DNA from: Phycisphaerae bacterium
GTDB lineage: Bacteria; Planctomycetota; Phycisphaerae; Sedimentisphaerales; Anaerobacaceae
Direction: 5' to 3'
Assembly (NCBI GenBank): GCA_030609625.1
Contig: JAUWBX010000038.1
Coordinates: 1-9,386 of the forward strand
DNA length: 9,386 bases
Under the pieces are notes generated by a model. It did no database searches, was not told the DNA's origin, and saw nothing but the letters and a program-made list of their open reading frames with translations. Positions 1-5,097 of the stretch are shown piece after piece. How positions within the stretch are numbered: the stretch's first letter is position 1; every line of letters begins with the position of its first letter. The translations under genes were made by a program, and so were the position numbers.

Positions 1-162
1 GTCTTCAAAAGCAGCTTCCCCCGCACTTAGAGACACTTTCGAGAGAAGGCTTCTTCTGACCTGACGAGCAGCAAATAATGAGGTTCCGATCGCTACCGTG
101 ACAATTATCAGAATGATAAGTACCTTTACGTTAATCTTCGCACATCTGTTCCAATTAAACAT
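1..162 (-). CDS. N-terminus of a membrane-anchored protein (partial, runs off left edge)
   Basis: The ATG at 162-160 follows a very strong Shine-Dalgarno (AAAGGAGGTG, about 4 nt before the ATG), and the frame stays open for 54 codons to the left edge. The visible peptide begins MFNWNRCAKINVKV. One hydrophobic segment (about residues 13-31, VLIILIIVTVAIGTSLF) is followed by a basic stretch (RQVRRSLLSK) and then SLSAGEAAFED, which looks like the start of a helical repeat. This is an N-terminal signal anchor with a short basic cytoplasmic end. Large tetratricopeptide-repeat proteins with this kind of start accompany exosortase loci in planctomycetes, so a TPR protein is my best guess, but no complete repeat is visible. 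It is the last gene in the same-strand series, separated from the preceding gene by about 490 bp of non-coding DNA. The reading frame is well supported; the function is not. Confidence 0.8.
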   Translation of the reverse strand, partial: MFNWNRCAKINVKVLIILIIVTVAIGTSLFAARQVRRSLLSKVSLSAGEAAFED

Positions 163-244
163 GACACACCTCCTTTGGAATATTACTGGCTTATTGTTTA
201 TGGACATGTTACTGCTATTTAGTTACTGTTGCGGAAACAGTATT

Positions 245-309
245 TGTCATTCCCGCGAAAGCGGGAATCCAGTTTTTCGCTCTGGACCCCTGCTTTCGCA
301 GGGGTGACA
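245..309. repeat. REP-like multi-hairpin intergenic element
   Basis: Three consecutive stem-loops lie inside short outer arms. ATTCCCGC (249-256) pairs with GCGGGAAT (261-268) over a GAAA loop. CCAG (269-272) pairs with CTGG (282-285). CCCCTGC (287-293) pairs with GCAGGGG (298-304) over a TTTC loop. The outer arms TGTCA (245-249) and TGACA (305-309) are complementary, so the whole can fold as a cruciform. Elements with this CATTCCCGCGAAAGCGGGAAT core are scattered in many bacterial genomes and resemble REP elements mobilised by RAYT transposases. No RAYT gene is in the window. Confidence 0.8.
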
Positions 310-433
310 TCGTCGATTTTAGTTTTACGCAACAGATACAATTTAAACCTAATCTGATTGAAGATGATTTGAACAGGTTCTCAAAGACAATATTTTGTAC
401 AGAAAAGCTGCAAAATACTCTTTATCCGGCACG

Positions 434-451
434 TATGCTTTGCAAAGCATA
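434..451. repeat. 18-bp perfect palindrome
   Basis: TATGCTTTGCAAAGCATA is its own reverse complement over all 18 bases. It lies mid-intergenic, far from either flanking start codon. It could be a protein-binding site or part of a dispersed repeat; the sequence does not decide. Confidence 0.6.
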
Positions 452-536
452 TTCGAGGCGGTTATATGCGAAGATTACCCCCACAGAAGCCCCCCGACTA
501 TTGACCAAGAAACTCCACTTCAAATATAGAATTCAA

Positions 537-568
537 TTACTATCGGCTAAAGCCAAAGCCGATAGTAA
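537..568. repeat. Strong hairpin, 12-bp perfect stem with 8-nt loop
   Basis: TTACTATCGGCT (537-548) is exactly complementary to AGCCGATAGTAA (557-568). On the minus strand it lies about 80 nt past the end of the gene that stops at 650, so it could end that transcript. There is no run of T directly after the stem on either strand, so a classical intrinsic terminator is not certain. Confidence 0.55.
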
Positions 569-614
569 AAGGCACAAAGGAACATAGTTACAAAGGCACA
601 CTTGTTACTGAGAC

Positions 615-715
615 CACATGATTGCCTGCTATGAGGCTCTCATGTATACTTACCGCAATTTCAAGCCAGCTACACCCAAACCGAGAATACCAAGTATGGC
701 CGCTCCAGGAATCGG
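615..715 (-). repeat. Copy A of duplicated sorting-tail and 3'-UTR cassette
   Basis: This segment encodes the end of the protein's sorting tail plus about 35 nt beyond the stop. It matches 1606-1706 at most positions (roughly 85 of 100 by eye) with small indels. The match covers non-coding DNA as well as the coding tail. A conserved hairpin lies past the coding part: CATGA (617-621) with TCATG (640-644), and inside it GCCT (624-627) with AGGC (634-637). Confidence 0.8.
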
Positions 716-1423
716 GGTAAGGTAGAGCTGATCCTGCTTAAGCCCGTAGTAACATTCATTATTGTATTGGTACGTCTGCAACACGCGTACATTGCCGATG
801 CCCGTCCATTCGGAGGCACCGTATGCGGTCTGCCAGCTGGTAATCAGGCTCACCTGGTCGGCGGTGAGCTTAATACCGTAATAATCGTTGTCCTTGATTA
901 AAGAGCCACCCTCGTCCTCGATGTACCAGATGAGGCGCTGGAGGGCCCCGGCCGTATCCGACCGGTCGAGTCCGTTGACGGTGTCGGTGTAGGCATACCC
1001 AGACAGGTTCCCTGTGGCAAACTGGGTATAGTAGTAGGCTGTTTCGTCATTGAGGTTATCACCGCCAAGAGCGAATTCACCGCCTTCCCAGGCATGCGAG
1101 CCCGGCACACTGTAGTCTATATTCTCTGTGCTGACCCATATTTCCATCGGCTCATAGATATTTTCGGCAGTCTCTATACAGAACGATTGGAAGGAATCCG
1201 CATCTGAACCTATTCCACTTGTGGTAGCAGCATAGGCAGAGTTTGAGAGTAGAAAGCCGGCTCCTTCTATTGTGAACTCACCACCTTGACCCGCATAGTA
1301 GCCGTCTTCCCGGTCCCAATAGGCTGTTCCTCCATCGTAACCTGCTCCATGACCAAAAGGATAGGCCATAACCGGCGCTGCTACAAACGCACATAGTACT
1401 GCAATAAAAACTAATTTTCTCAT
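650..1423 (-). CDS. Secreted exosortase-sorted protein with a thioester-domain-like Cys/Gln pattern
   Basis: This is a 257-aa secreted protein. I start it at the ATG at 1423, which has GAGGAG 7 nt upstream; a TTG eight codons earlier lies before that ribosome site and is unlikely. Residues 1-20 form a signal peptide ending in a small-residue cleavage site (APVMA). The C-terminus (237-257) is a sorting signal: PIPGA, a hydrophobic stretch rich in Gly and Leu, then LKLR. The body contains FQSFCIE with Cys82, the segment YYYTQFATGNLSGY, GALQRLIWYIEDE with Gln162, and NVRVLQTY near residue 211. An early F-C-[IV]-E and a later Leu-Gln-x-x-Ile-Trp is the pattern of thioester-forming surface domains, where Cys and Gln side chains join; I also recall this arrangement in other PEP-CTERM proteins. 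The thioester is inferred. No promoter is obvious; it may be read from upstream genes. Confidence 0.88.
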   Translation of the reverse strand: MRKLVFIAVLCAFVAAPVMAYPFGHGAGYDGGTAYWDREDGYYAGQGGEFTIEGAGFLLSNSAYAATTSGIGSDADSFQSFCIETAENIYEPMEIWVSTENIDYSVPGSHAWEGGEFALGGDNLNDETAYYYTQFATGNLSGYAYTDTVNGLDRSDTAGALQRLIWYIEDEGGSLIKDNDYYGIKLTADQVSLITSWQTAYGASEWTGIGNVRVLQTYQYNNECYYGLKQDQLYLTPIPGAAILGILGLGVAGLKLR

Positions 1424-1475
1424 TAAGAATCTCCTCGACGGTGTCAATTAACCCATCAAACCAAGACAGGTGAAT

Positions 1476-1512
1476 CCTTCGACAGGCTCAGGATAGTGAG
1501 CGAAGTCGAACC
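1476..1512. repeat. Dispersed intergenic palindromic repeat
   Basis: An imperfect palindrome has outer arms TTCGAC (1478-1483) and GTCGAA (1505-1510) and inner arms GCTCA (1486-1490) and TGAGC (1497-1501). The wording CCTTCGACAGGCTCAGG...GAGCGAAGTCGAACC is a familiar dispersed intergenic element in many environmental bacteria. It sits about 50 bp before the start of the gene at 1423, so it would lie in or near that gene's leader. Confidence 0.7.
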
Positions 1513-1555
1513 ACTACTGATCACTCCTTTGCGAAGTGCGAAGATTAATACCTGC

Positions 1556-1583
1556 GGCGAAGCCCCTTTAGCGGGGCTTCGCC
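1556..1583. terminator. GC-rich hairpin, possible transcription terminator
   Basis: GGCGAAGCCCC (1556-1566) pairs perfectly with GGGGCTTCGCC (1573-1583), an 11-bp stem over a 6-nt loop TTTAGC. It lies about 50 nt past the stop of the gene ending at 1632 on the minus strand. A run of seven T at 1593-1599 follows the stem on the plus strand, about 10 nt away, but no T-run follows on the minus strand where the genes are. It may be a weak or attenuating terminator between the two sorting-tail genes. Confidence 0.5.
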
Positions 1584-1605
1584 TGCAAGTCGTTTTTTTA
1601 CTAAA

Positions 1606-1706
1606 CACATGATTGCCTGCTATAGGGCTTCTCATGCATACTTACGCAATTTTATGCCAACTACACCCAAACCGAGAATTCCAAGAATGACCGCGCCAGG
1701 TACAGG
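1606..1706 (-). repeat. Copy B of duplicated sorting-tail and 3'-UTR cassette
   Basis: Partner of 615-715. Here the hairpin arms CATGA (1608-1612) and TCATG (1632-1636) are kept, and the inner pair is GCCT (1615-1618) with GGGC (1625-1628), paired with one wobble. The gene's TGA stop (1634-1632) lies inside the hairpin arm. Copy B lacks one base present in copy A just before the stop, so its tail runs three residues longer. Confidence 0.8.
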
Positions 1707-2306
1707 GACCATAGAAATATGGAACGAATCCCCCTGGCTTGGGTAGTCATCTACCTGTAGCCCTACGTTCTCAGCCAGGACCCTGAAGCCGATGTAGTCT
1801 ATATCGCTAAGATCCAAATTGGCGTAATCAACAGTCGGCCATGCGGTACCACCCGAAGGAGCCAGTTCGTGGTAACTGGAGATGTATGTGTTGCCACCGC
1901 TTAAGAAGCCAGTTGAGCCTATGGAACCACCAATGTTGAACAACAATTGAACACTGTAATAATTATCATTGTCGTTCTGGAAGTACGACGTAATGCCATC
2001 ATAGCCGGTACCGCTTAGACTAAGACTAGTAACGTCACCAAAAACCATCGCCGTAATCTCATAATCAAGAGTAGCCTTATCATACTGTTTCCCGCCTTCG
2101 AAACCGACCAGTCCAGACATGGGCCCATAATCAGAATGATATCCATCATAGATGTTCAGTGAACCCACTGTATCGGGGCTCGAGCTCGGATCCACCTTGT
2201 AGTTCGTTAATAGTAATGCTGTATCTCTGTCCACTTGCCACATATCCGCATCTGCTTGCACCGCAAACAGACCAATCACTAAAGTAAATAATACAATACG
2301 TTTCAT
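1632..2306 (-). CDS. Secreted exosortase-sorted protein, P-x-P-G-A tail
   Basis: This is a 224-aa secreted protein. The ATG at 2306 has AAGGAG 9 nt upstream; an in-frame codon eight positions earlier lies in front of that site and is rejected. Residues 1-20 are a signal peptide with an A-D-A cleavage site. Residues 201-224 form the sorting signal: PVPGA, hydrophobic ILGILGLGVVG, then basic IKLRKYA. The mature part is rich in Gly, Ser, Tyr and Asp, has no Cys, and looks like a beta-rich extracellular domain; I do not recognise its family. The tail closely matches that of the next gene downstream, while the mature domains differ, so the two share a sorting signal but not a function. A weak promoter-like pair (TTTACT, 17 bp, TATTAA) lies upstream but is not convincing. 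The role is probably envelope or matrix structure, by inference. Confidence 0.87.
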   Translation of the reverse strand: MKRIVLFTLVIGLFAVQADADMWQVDRDTALLLTNYKVDPSSSPDTVGSLNIYDGYHSDYGPMSGLVGFEGGKQYDKATLDYEITAMVFGDVTSLSLSGTGYDGITSYFQNDNDNYYSVQLLFNIGGSIGSTGFLSGGNTYISSYHELAPSGGTAWPTVDYANLDLSDIDYIGFRVLAENVGLQVDDYPSQGDSFHISMVPVPGAVILGILGLGVVGIKLRKYA

Positions 2307-2331
2307 TGTTTGTTTCTCCTTCCGTAACATG

Positions 2332-2440
2332 TTAGTTTAATAACTTCTTCGTTCGATTAAGTAAAACACTCAATCCGATGATTGCTCCCGCACCTAAAAC
2401 AGAGGGAAACAATCTGTCATTATGACATGTTAGGAGGTCC
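2332..2440 (-). other. Hydrophobic-plus-basic reading frame just after the Cys-rich gene (possible tail remnant)
   Basis: In a frame shifted by one from the preceding gene, codons across its stop read on to ...FPSVLGAGAIIGLSVLLNR followed by TKKLLN and a stop at 2334-2332. The shape (Pro, Gly/Ala-rich hydrophobic run, Arg/Lys, stop) is that of an exosortase sorting tail. It has no plausible start codon or ribosome site of its own. It may be a frameshifted C-terminus of the gene ending at 2420, or chance. Confidence 0.25.
2415..2427. repeat. Palindrome over a stop codon
   Basis: TGTCAT and ATGACA flank a single central T (2421). The stop codon of the Cys-rich gene (2422-2420) falls inside it. 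The site lies about 110 bp before the next gene, so it could be an operator for that gene or a short hairpin; it is too small to be sure. Confidence 0.4.
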
Positions 2441-3016
2441 ACGGGGGGCAAGTACAGTTGGTGTGAATTGTGATTTTCGCCAAAGGGACACAACTGTCCC
2501 CAAGCGGTATTGTGGAAGAGAATCCTCCACCGTGCAGACCGGCTGAATAAAACAGCAAACCGGTACGGGGCAGAGAGATTCCGGTGTTACAGCAAAACTG
2601 TGACCAATCTGGAAAGGACCACCATCGTGGTACCATTCCGGCACAAAACCAAAGGACAGCCTTTTCACCCAGTGAGCAGAACTGCACAAACCCAGGCCTA
2701 TCAAAGCAGACAGACATAAATTTAAGCTGCCCTGCCCATTCGTCAAGCTTAGCGGATGCTGTATCTCAGAGGTTTGGCTGACATCCGTACTTGCCTCGGG
2801 TAAAAACTCGACAGACCATGAATCCAGATGACCGACACTGGGGAAATTAGATGGGCTGGATAAATTTGTGTACCGGAGATCTGTCTGGCCGCAAACGTGC
2901 GGTAACTGCCGTCGTCCAGCATCCAGCCTTGACACTGGTACCATGCCAGCATAAGCGGCCGCCGTAACGACCAGCCCCCCAATAACCACTGCGATAAGTT
3001 TTCTGCAGTCGATCAT
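2420..3016 (-). CDS. Cys-rich secreted protein of unnamed family
   Basis: This is a 198-aa protein. The ATG at 3016 has GGAG 10 nt upstream and lies about 27 nt after the predicted start of transcription from a strong promoter. Residues 1-23 are a signal peptide (basic DCRK, hydrophobic VVIGGLVVTAAAYA, then G). The protein has eight Cys (4, 42, 101, 111, 149, 154, 155, 161), so several could form disulfides outside the cytoplasm. A hydrophobic segment at about 99-112 is followed by HWVKRL, which resembles the hydrophobic-basic order of a sorting tail but is internal. After it come FVPEWYHDGGPFQIGHSFAV (124-143) and a tail FTPTVLAPRGPP. I do not recognise a named family. Its position, first in the substrate group after the exosortase, suggests an envelope or sorting role, by inference only. 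The signal peptide, ribosome site and promoter argue that it is a real gene. Confidence 0.72.
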   Translation of the reverse strand: MIDCRKLIAVVIGGLVVTAAAYAGMVPVSRLDAGRRQLPHVCGQTDLRYTNLSSPSNFPSVGHLDSWSVEFLPEASTDVSQTSEIQHPLSLTNGQGSLNLCLSALIGLGLCSSAHWVKRLSFGFVPEWYHDGGPFQIGHSFAVTPESLCPVPVCCFIQPVCTVEDSLPQYRLGTVVSLWRKSQFTPTVLAPRGPPNMS

Positions 3017-3049
3017 CGACCCATCACTCCATAAACTTTCATTTCTATA

Positions 3050-3078
3050 TTATTACCGGATTTCCCTATCGATGTCAA
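3050..3078 (-). promoter_or_regulatory. Near-consensus sigma-70 promoter for the secreted-protein genes
   Basis: On the minus strand TTGACA (3078-3073) is followed after exactly 17 bp by TAATAA (3055-3050). This is a perfect -35 and a good -10, and it predicts a start near 3043 and a leader of about 27 nt before the ATG at 3016. It separates the substrate genes (3016 and below) from the exosortase operon. Confidence 0.75.
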
Positions 3079-3337
3079 GAGTTTTTTTTCAAAAAATATT
3101 ATTTTTTTTCAATGCCGATTCCAAAATGGGCGAATACGCCCGTAACTTCTGTGTTCACAAGAACTTGTAACTCACCAATCAACGAGAATCTCAGCTTCTA
3201 CCAGGGTATTACCAATATAAAAATAAATTTTGCTTCTTTTTTACGACCAATTCGAGCCATTTTCCCGATTTAGTGGGAAACGTCCATATCTGGATAAACT
3301 ATTCCTGCTCCTGCCCACCCAGACCAACTATTCGGTT
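3079..3337. other. Intergenic region between exosortase and secreted-protein genes
   Basis: No gene is seen. It contains A/T runs just upstream of the promoter at 3050-3078 (an UP-element-like setting), a hairpin GGGCG/CGCCC (3128-3132 with 3137-3141), an inverted repeat ACAAG-AA-CTTGT (3157-3168), and a hairpin TTTCCC/GGGAAA (3261-3266 with 3275-3280). The last could help end the exosortase transcript, but no T-run follows it directly on the minus strand. Confidence 0.6.
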
Positions 3338-4342
3338 CTATACATATTGCTTTCTTTTCTTCGTCCGTTTCGCACTGGTTCGGGCGGCTGATTTGGTTTG
3401 CGCTCTTGCCTGCCCCTGTCCTTGTTGCGGCTCAGGCTCAGGCAAAGTCAGTTTATCCATCAGCCATAGCTCGCTGAACATAAGCAAAACGGCAGCCGGC
3501 ATCATGGCCAGACCTGCAAAATCATGGAAGAACTTCTGTGCTGCTTCAGCGCTTGCAAGCAGAAATAGCACCGCCGTCACGCAGAGTCTCAAAATATTAC
3601 ACATCACCGCGACAGGAACACTTGACAAAAGCAGGACTGCTTTCTTTCGGCGTGAGCGTTTCACCATATACGCCATGAATGCCGCGACAATAACGAACGC
3701 CGTCAGCATCCGCAGGCCGCTGCAGGCCTCTGCTACCGCCATAGGGATATTTTCATTCAGCATCACGACATTTCCCTGCTGGCTGACCCTGACACCAAAC
3801 GCCTCCAAAAGAAATACCGAACCAGTTGTTGCCATTCTCTGCAATGATCCGCTGATTAGGTTGTGGACAAGCATGGGAAGAGGGAACATAAGAAAAAGGA
3901 ACAATACTATCCAGGAGACACTGCGAAACACCTGCCAACCGGCAACCATAAGAACCAGGCCCGCCACCGTTAGCACCATCGCATATCGCTCCGGCGAAAC
4001 ACGAAAGGACAAGAATCCGTAGGTCCGAACGGCCTGTGCCAATAGGAGAAGGGCTATCCCTCCCCACCAGCACGGCACCAGTGGGCATCCTTTAAGCGTT
4101 TTTCTCTGGCGCCAAACAAGGAAAAGTGCGATCAGCGGAACAAGCTGGCCCGCAGAGTAGTCGTCGTTGCCCTGCCATGCATTGAGAAGGTCCGCCATTG
4201 CTGGCCAATACGACCACGCTGTGATGGCCAGCGGTAGCAGTACGGCTAAAATCAGTCCGCGGCTGTTGTGCCGCACTTGGTCTGCGGCGCAGATTCTCAG
4301 AGCACGTTTGCCACGAACACGATGGTTGTTGACTGCTCTCAT
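3338..4342 (-). CDS. Exosortase (PEP-CTERM-type sorting transpeptidase)
   Basis: This 334-aa polytopic inner-membrane protein is an exosortase, the cysteine enzyme that cleaves C-terminal sorting signals of exported proteins. All three catalytic signatures are visible: AEACSGLR with Cys207, CNILRL with Arg252, and FHDFAG with His273. The early family motif is present as DDYSAGQLVPLI (61-72), with Ala where His is usual in YSHG. About eight hydrophobic segments run from residue 28 to 295. The last 34 residues (PEPEPQQGQGQA... to ...KRTKKRKQYV) form a polar, strongly basic tail that is unusual for the family. The ATG at 4342 overlaps the stop of epsI as TAATG, so translation is probably coupled. 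The two P-x-P-G-A proteins encoded downstream are the natural substrates. I do not assign a subtype letter. Confidence 0.95.
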   Translation of the reverse strand: MRAVNNHRVRGKRALRICAADQVRHNSRGLILAVLLPLAITAWSYWPAMADLLNAWQGNDDYSAGQLVPLIALFLVWRQRKTLKGCPLVPCWWGGIALLLLAQAVRTYGFLSFRVSPERYAMVLTVAGLVLMVAGWQVFRSVSWIVLFLFLMFPLPMLVHNLISGSLQRMATTGSVFLLEAFGVRVSQQGNVVMLNENIPMAVAEACSGLRMLTAFVIVAAFMAYMVKRSRRKKAVLLLSSVPVAVMCNILRLCVTAVLFLLASAEAAQKFFHDFAGLAMMPAAVLLMFSELWLMDKLTLPEPEPQQGQGQARAQTKSAARTSAKRTKKRKQYV

Positions 4343-5097
4343 TAACGGCTGCCCCCCTCTTTTATCGCACGGGGTGAGTCTATGCTCTGATCCTTTTGGA
4401 TGTGCTCGAACAGTTCAGCTATCGATGACGCGGAATCTACGGCAAAGTCGGAGACGATTCTTACCATTGAATCAGCATCCAGAATCCCTATTGATGACAC
4501 AGCGATCTGTACCTGGGCGATACAATTGACCACATTTGGGCCGCGTCGCACTCGAAATCGCAACTGCGAACGGTTGGCGTATAACTGCCCGTCGGCCATG
4601 TAGTAGTAGAGAACCATCTTCTTCTCTGGGTCCAATGACCCGCCACGAGAGAATTGAACAATCCTGCACGCCAGCTTCGTCCCATCGCCTATCGGCAGCT
4701 CCACGAAGCGCTGATCTACAAGTGAGTAACCGCTCAAGACGTTACAGACTTCGGGGGCGTGGCCGACCATCATGCCCGCTGTGGTTCCTGACGCAGCGAT
4801 AAACAAGGAGACAGATCCCACGCCATCATCCTGCGAATATCGACGATTGATATTTGCCTCGGCATTTATCATATCCATAATGACTTCGCTTTCATACAAG
4901 GGGAGATCCTCGCCCGTCCAGTTATGAATCTGTAACGGAAAGCCATCTAATGCGGCGGGATCTATCGGAGTCTTGCTCCTGGGAGTCGATAATCGTGCCA
5001 CCAGGACACGATGTGCCAGGCCAAGAGCAAACACCAAGAGACTGGCTCCTATCGCTGTAACAATAATCGATCTGCGATTTGGGTTGTCATTTGTCAT
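4342..5097 (-). CDS. epsI: EpsI-family exosortase-associated protein
   Basis: This 251-aa protein has an N-terminal membrane segment (about 11-28) and an extracytoplasmic domain. NWTGEDLPL (59-67) and GHAPEVCNVLSGY (112-124, Cys118) are the hallmarks of the EpsI / DUF3485 family, which is found beside exosortases or fused to their C-terminus; its exact role is not settled. I choose the ATG at 5097 (MTNDNPNRRS). A GTG at 5148 would add 17 residues, but those codons are the out-of-frame remnant of a wecB gene, so the longer form is unlikely. The ribosome site before 5097 is weak (GGTAAAGG about 8 nt away). Here epsI lies upstream of the exosortase and overlaps its start by one base, rather than following it. 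Confidence 0.9.
   Translation of the reverse strand: MTNDNPNRRSIIVTAIGASLLVFALGLAHRVLVARLSTPRSKTPIDPAALDGFPLQIHNWTGEDLPLYESEVIMDMINAEANINRRYSQDDGVGSVSLFIAASGTTAGMMVGHAPEVCNVLSGYSLVDQRFVELPIGDGTKLACRIVQFSRGGSLDPEKKMVLYYYMADGQLYANRSQLRFRVRRGPNVVNCIAQVQIAVSSIGILDADSMVRIVSDFAVDSASSIAELFEHIQKDQSIDSPRAIKEGGSR

Larger units (their letters stand above)
163..649. other. Long intergenic region, palindrome-rich, no gene seen
   Basis: No convincing coding region is present. The stretch holds a REP-like multi-hairpin element (245-309), an 18-bp perfect palindrome (434-451), a 12-bp-stem hairpin (537-568), a 9-bp direct repeat AAAGGCACA at 568-576 and 592-600, and the 3' hairpin of the upstream sorting-tail gene (617-644). 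A small inverted repeat ACTGTT/AACAGT also sits just before the REP-like element. I see no near-consensus promoter for the gene that starts at 162. Confidence 0.7.

Noticed and set aside
98..307. Plus-strand frame of about 69 codons
   Set aside because: It overlaps the start of the minus-strand membrane protein and runs through the REP-like hairpins; its C-terminus is just the translated repeat.
369..587. Plus-strand frame of about 72 codons
   Set aside because: It spans the 18-bp palindrome and most of the 12-bp-stem hairpin, has no Shine-Dalgarno and no recognisable protein character.
2430..2717. Second minus-strand frame inside the Cys-rich gene (about 95 codons)
   Set aside because: It is out of frame with a gene that has a signal peptide, ribosome site and promoter, and it has none of these itself.
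3273..4022. Long open frame on the plus strand (about 249 codons)
   Set aside because: It lies opposite the exosortase gene, whose minus-strand frame carries the complete Cys/Arg/His signatures. The plus-strand product is Thr/Arg/Ser-rich with no domain and no ribosome site I can see.
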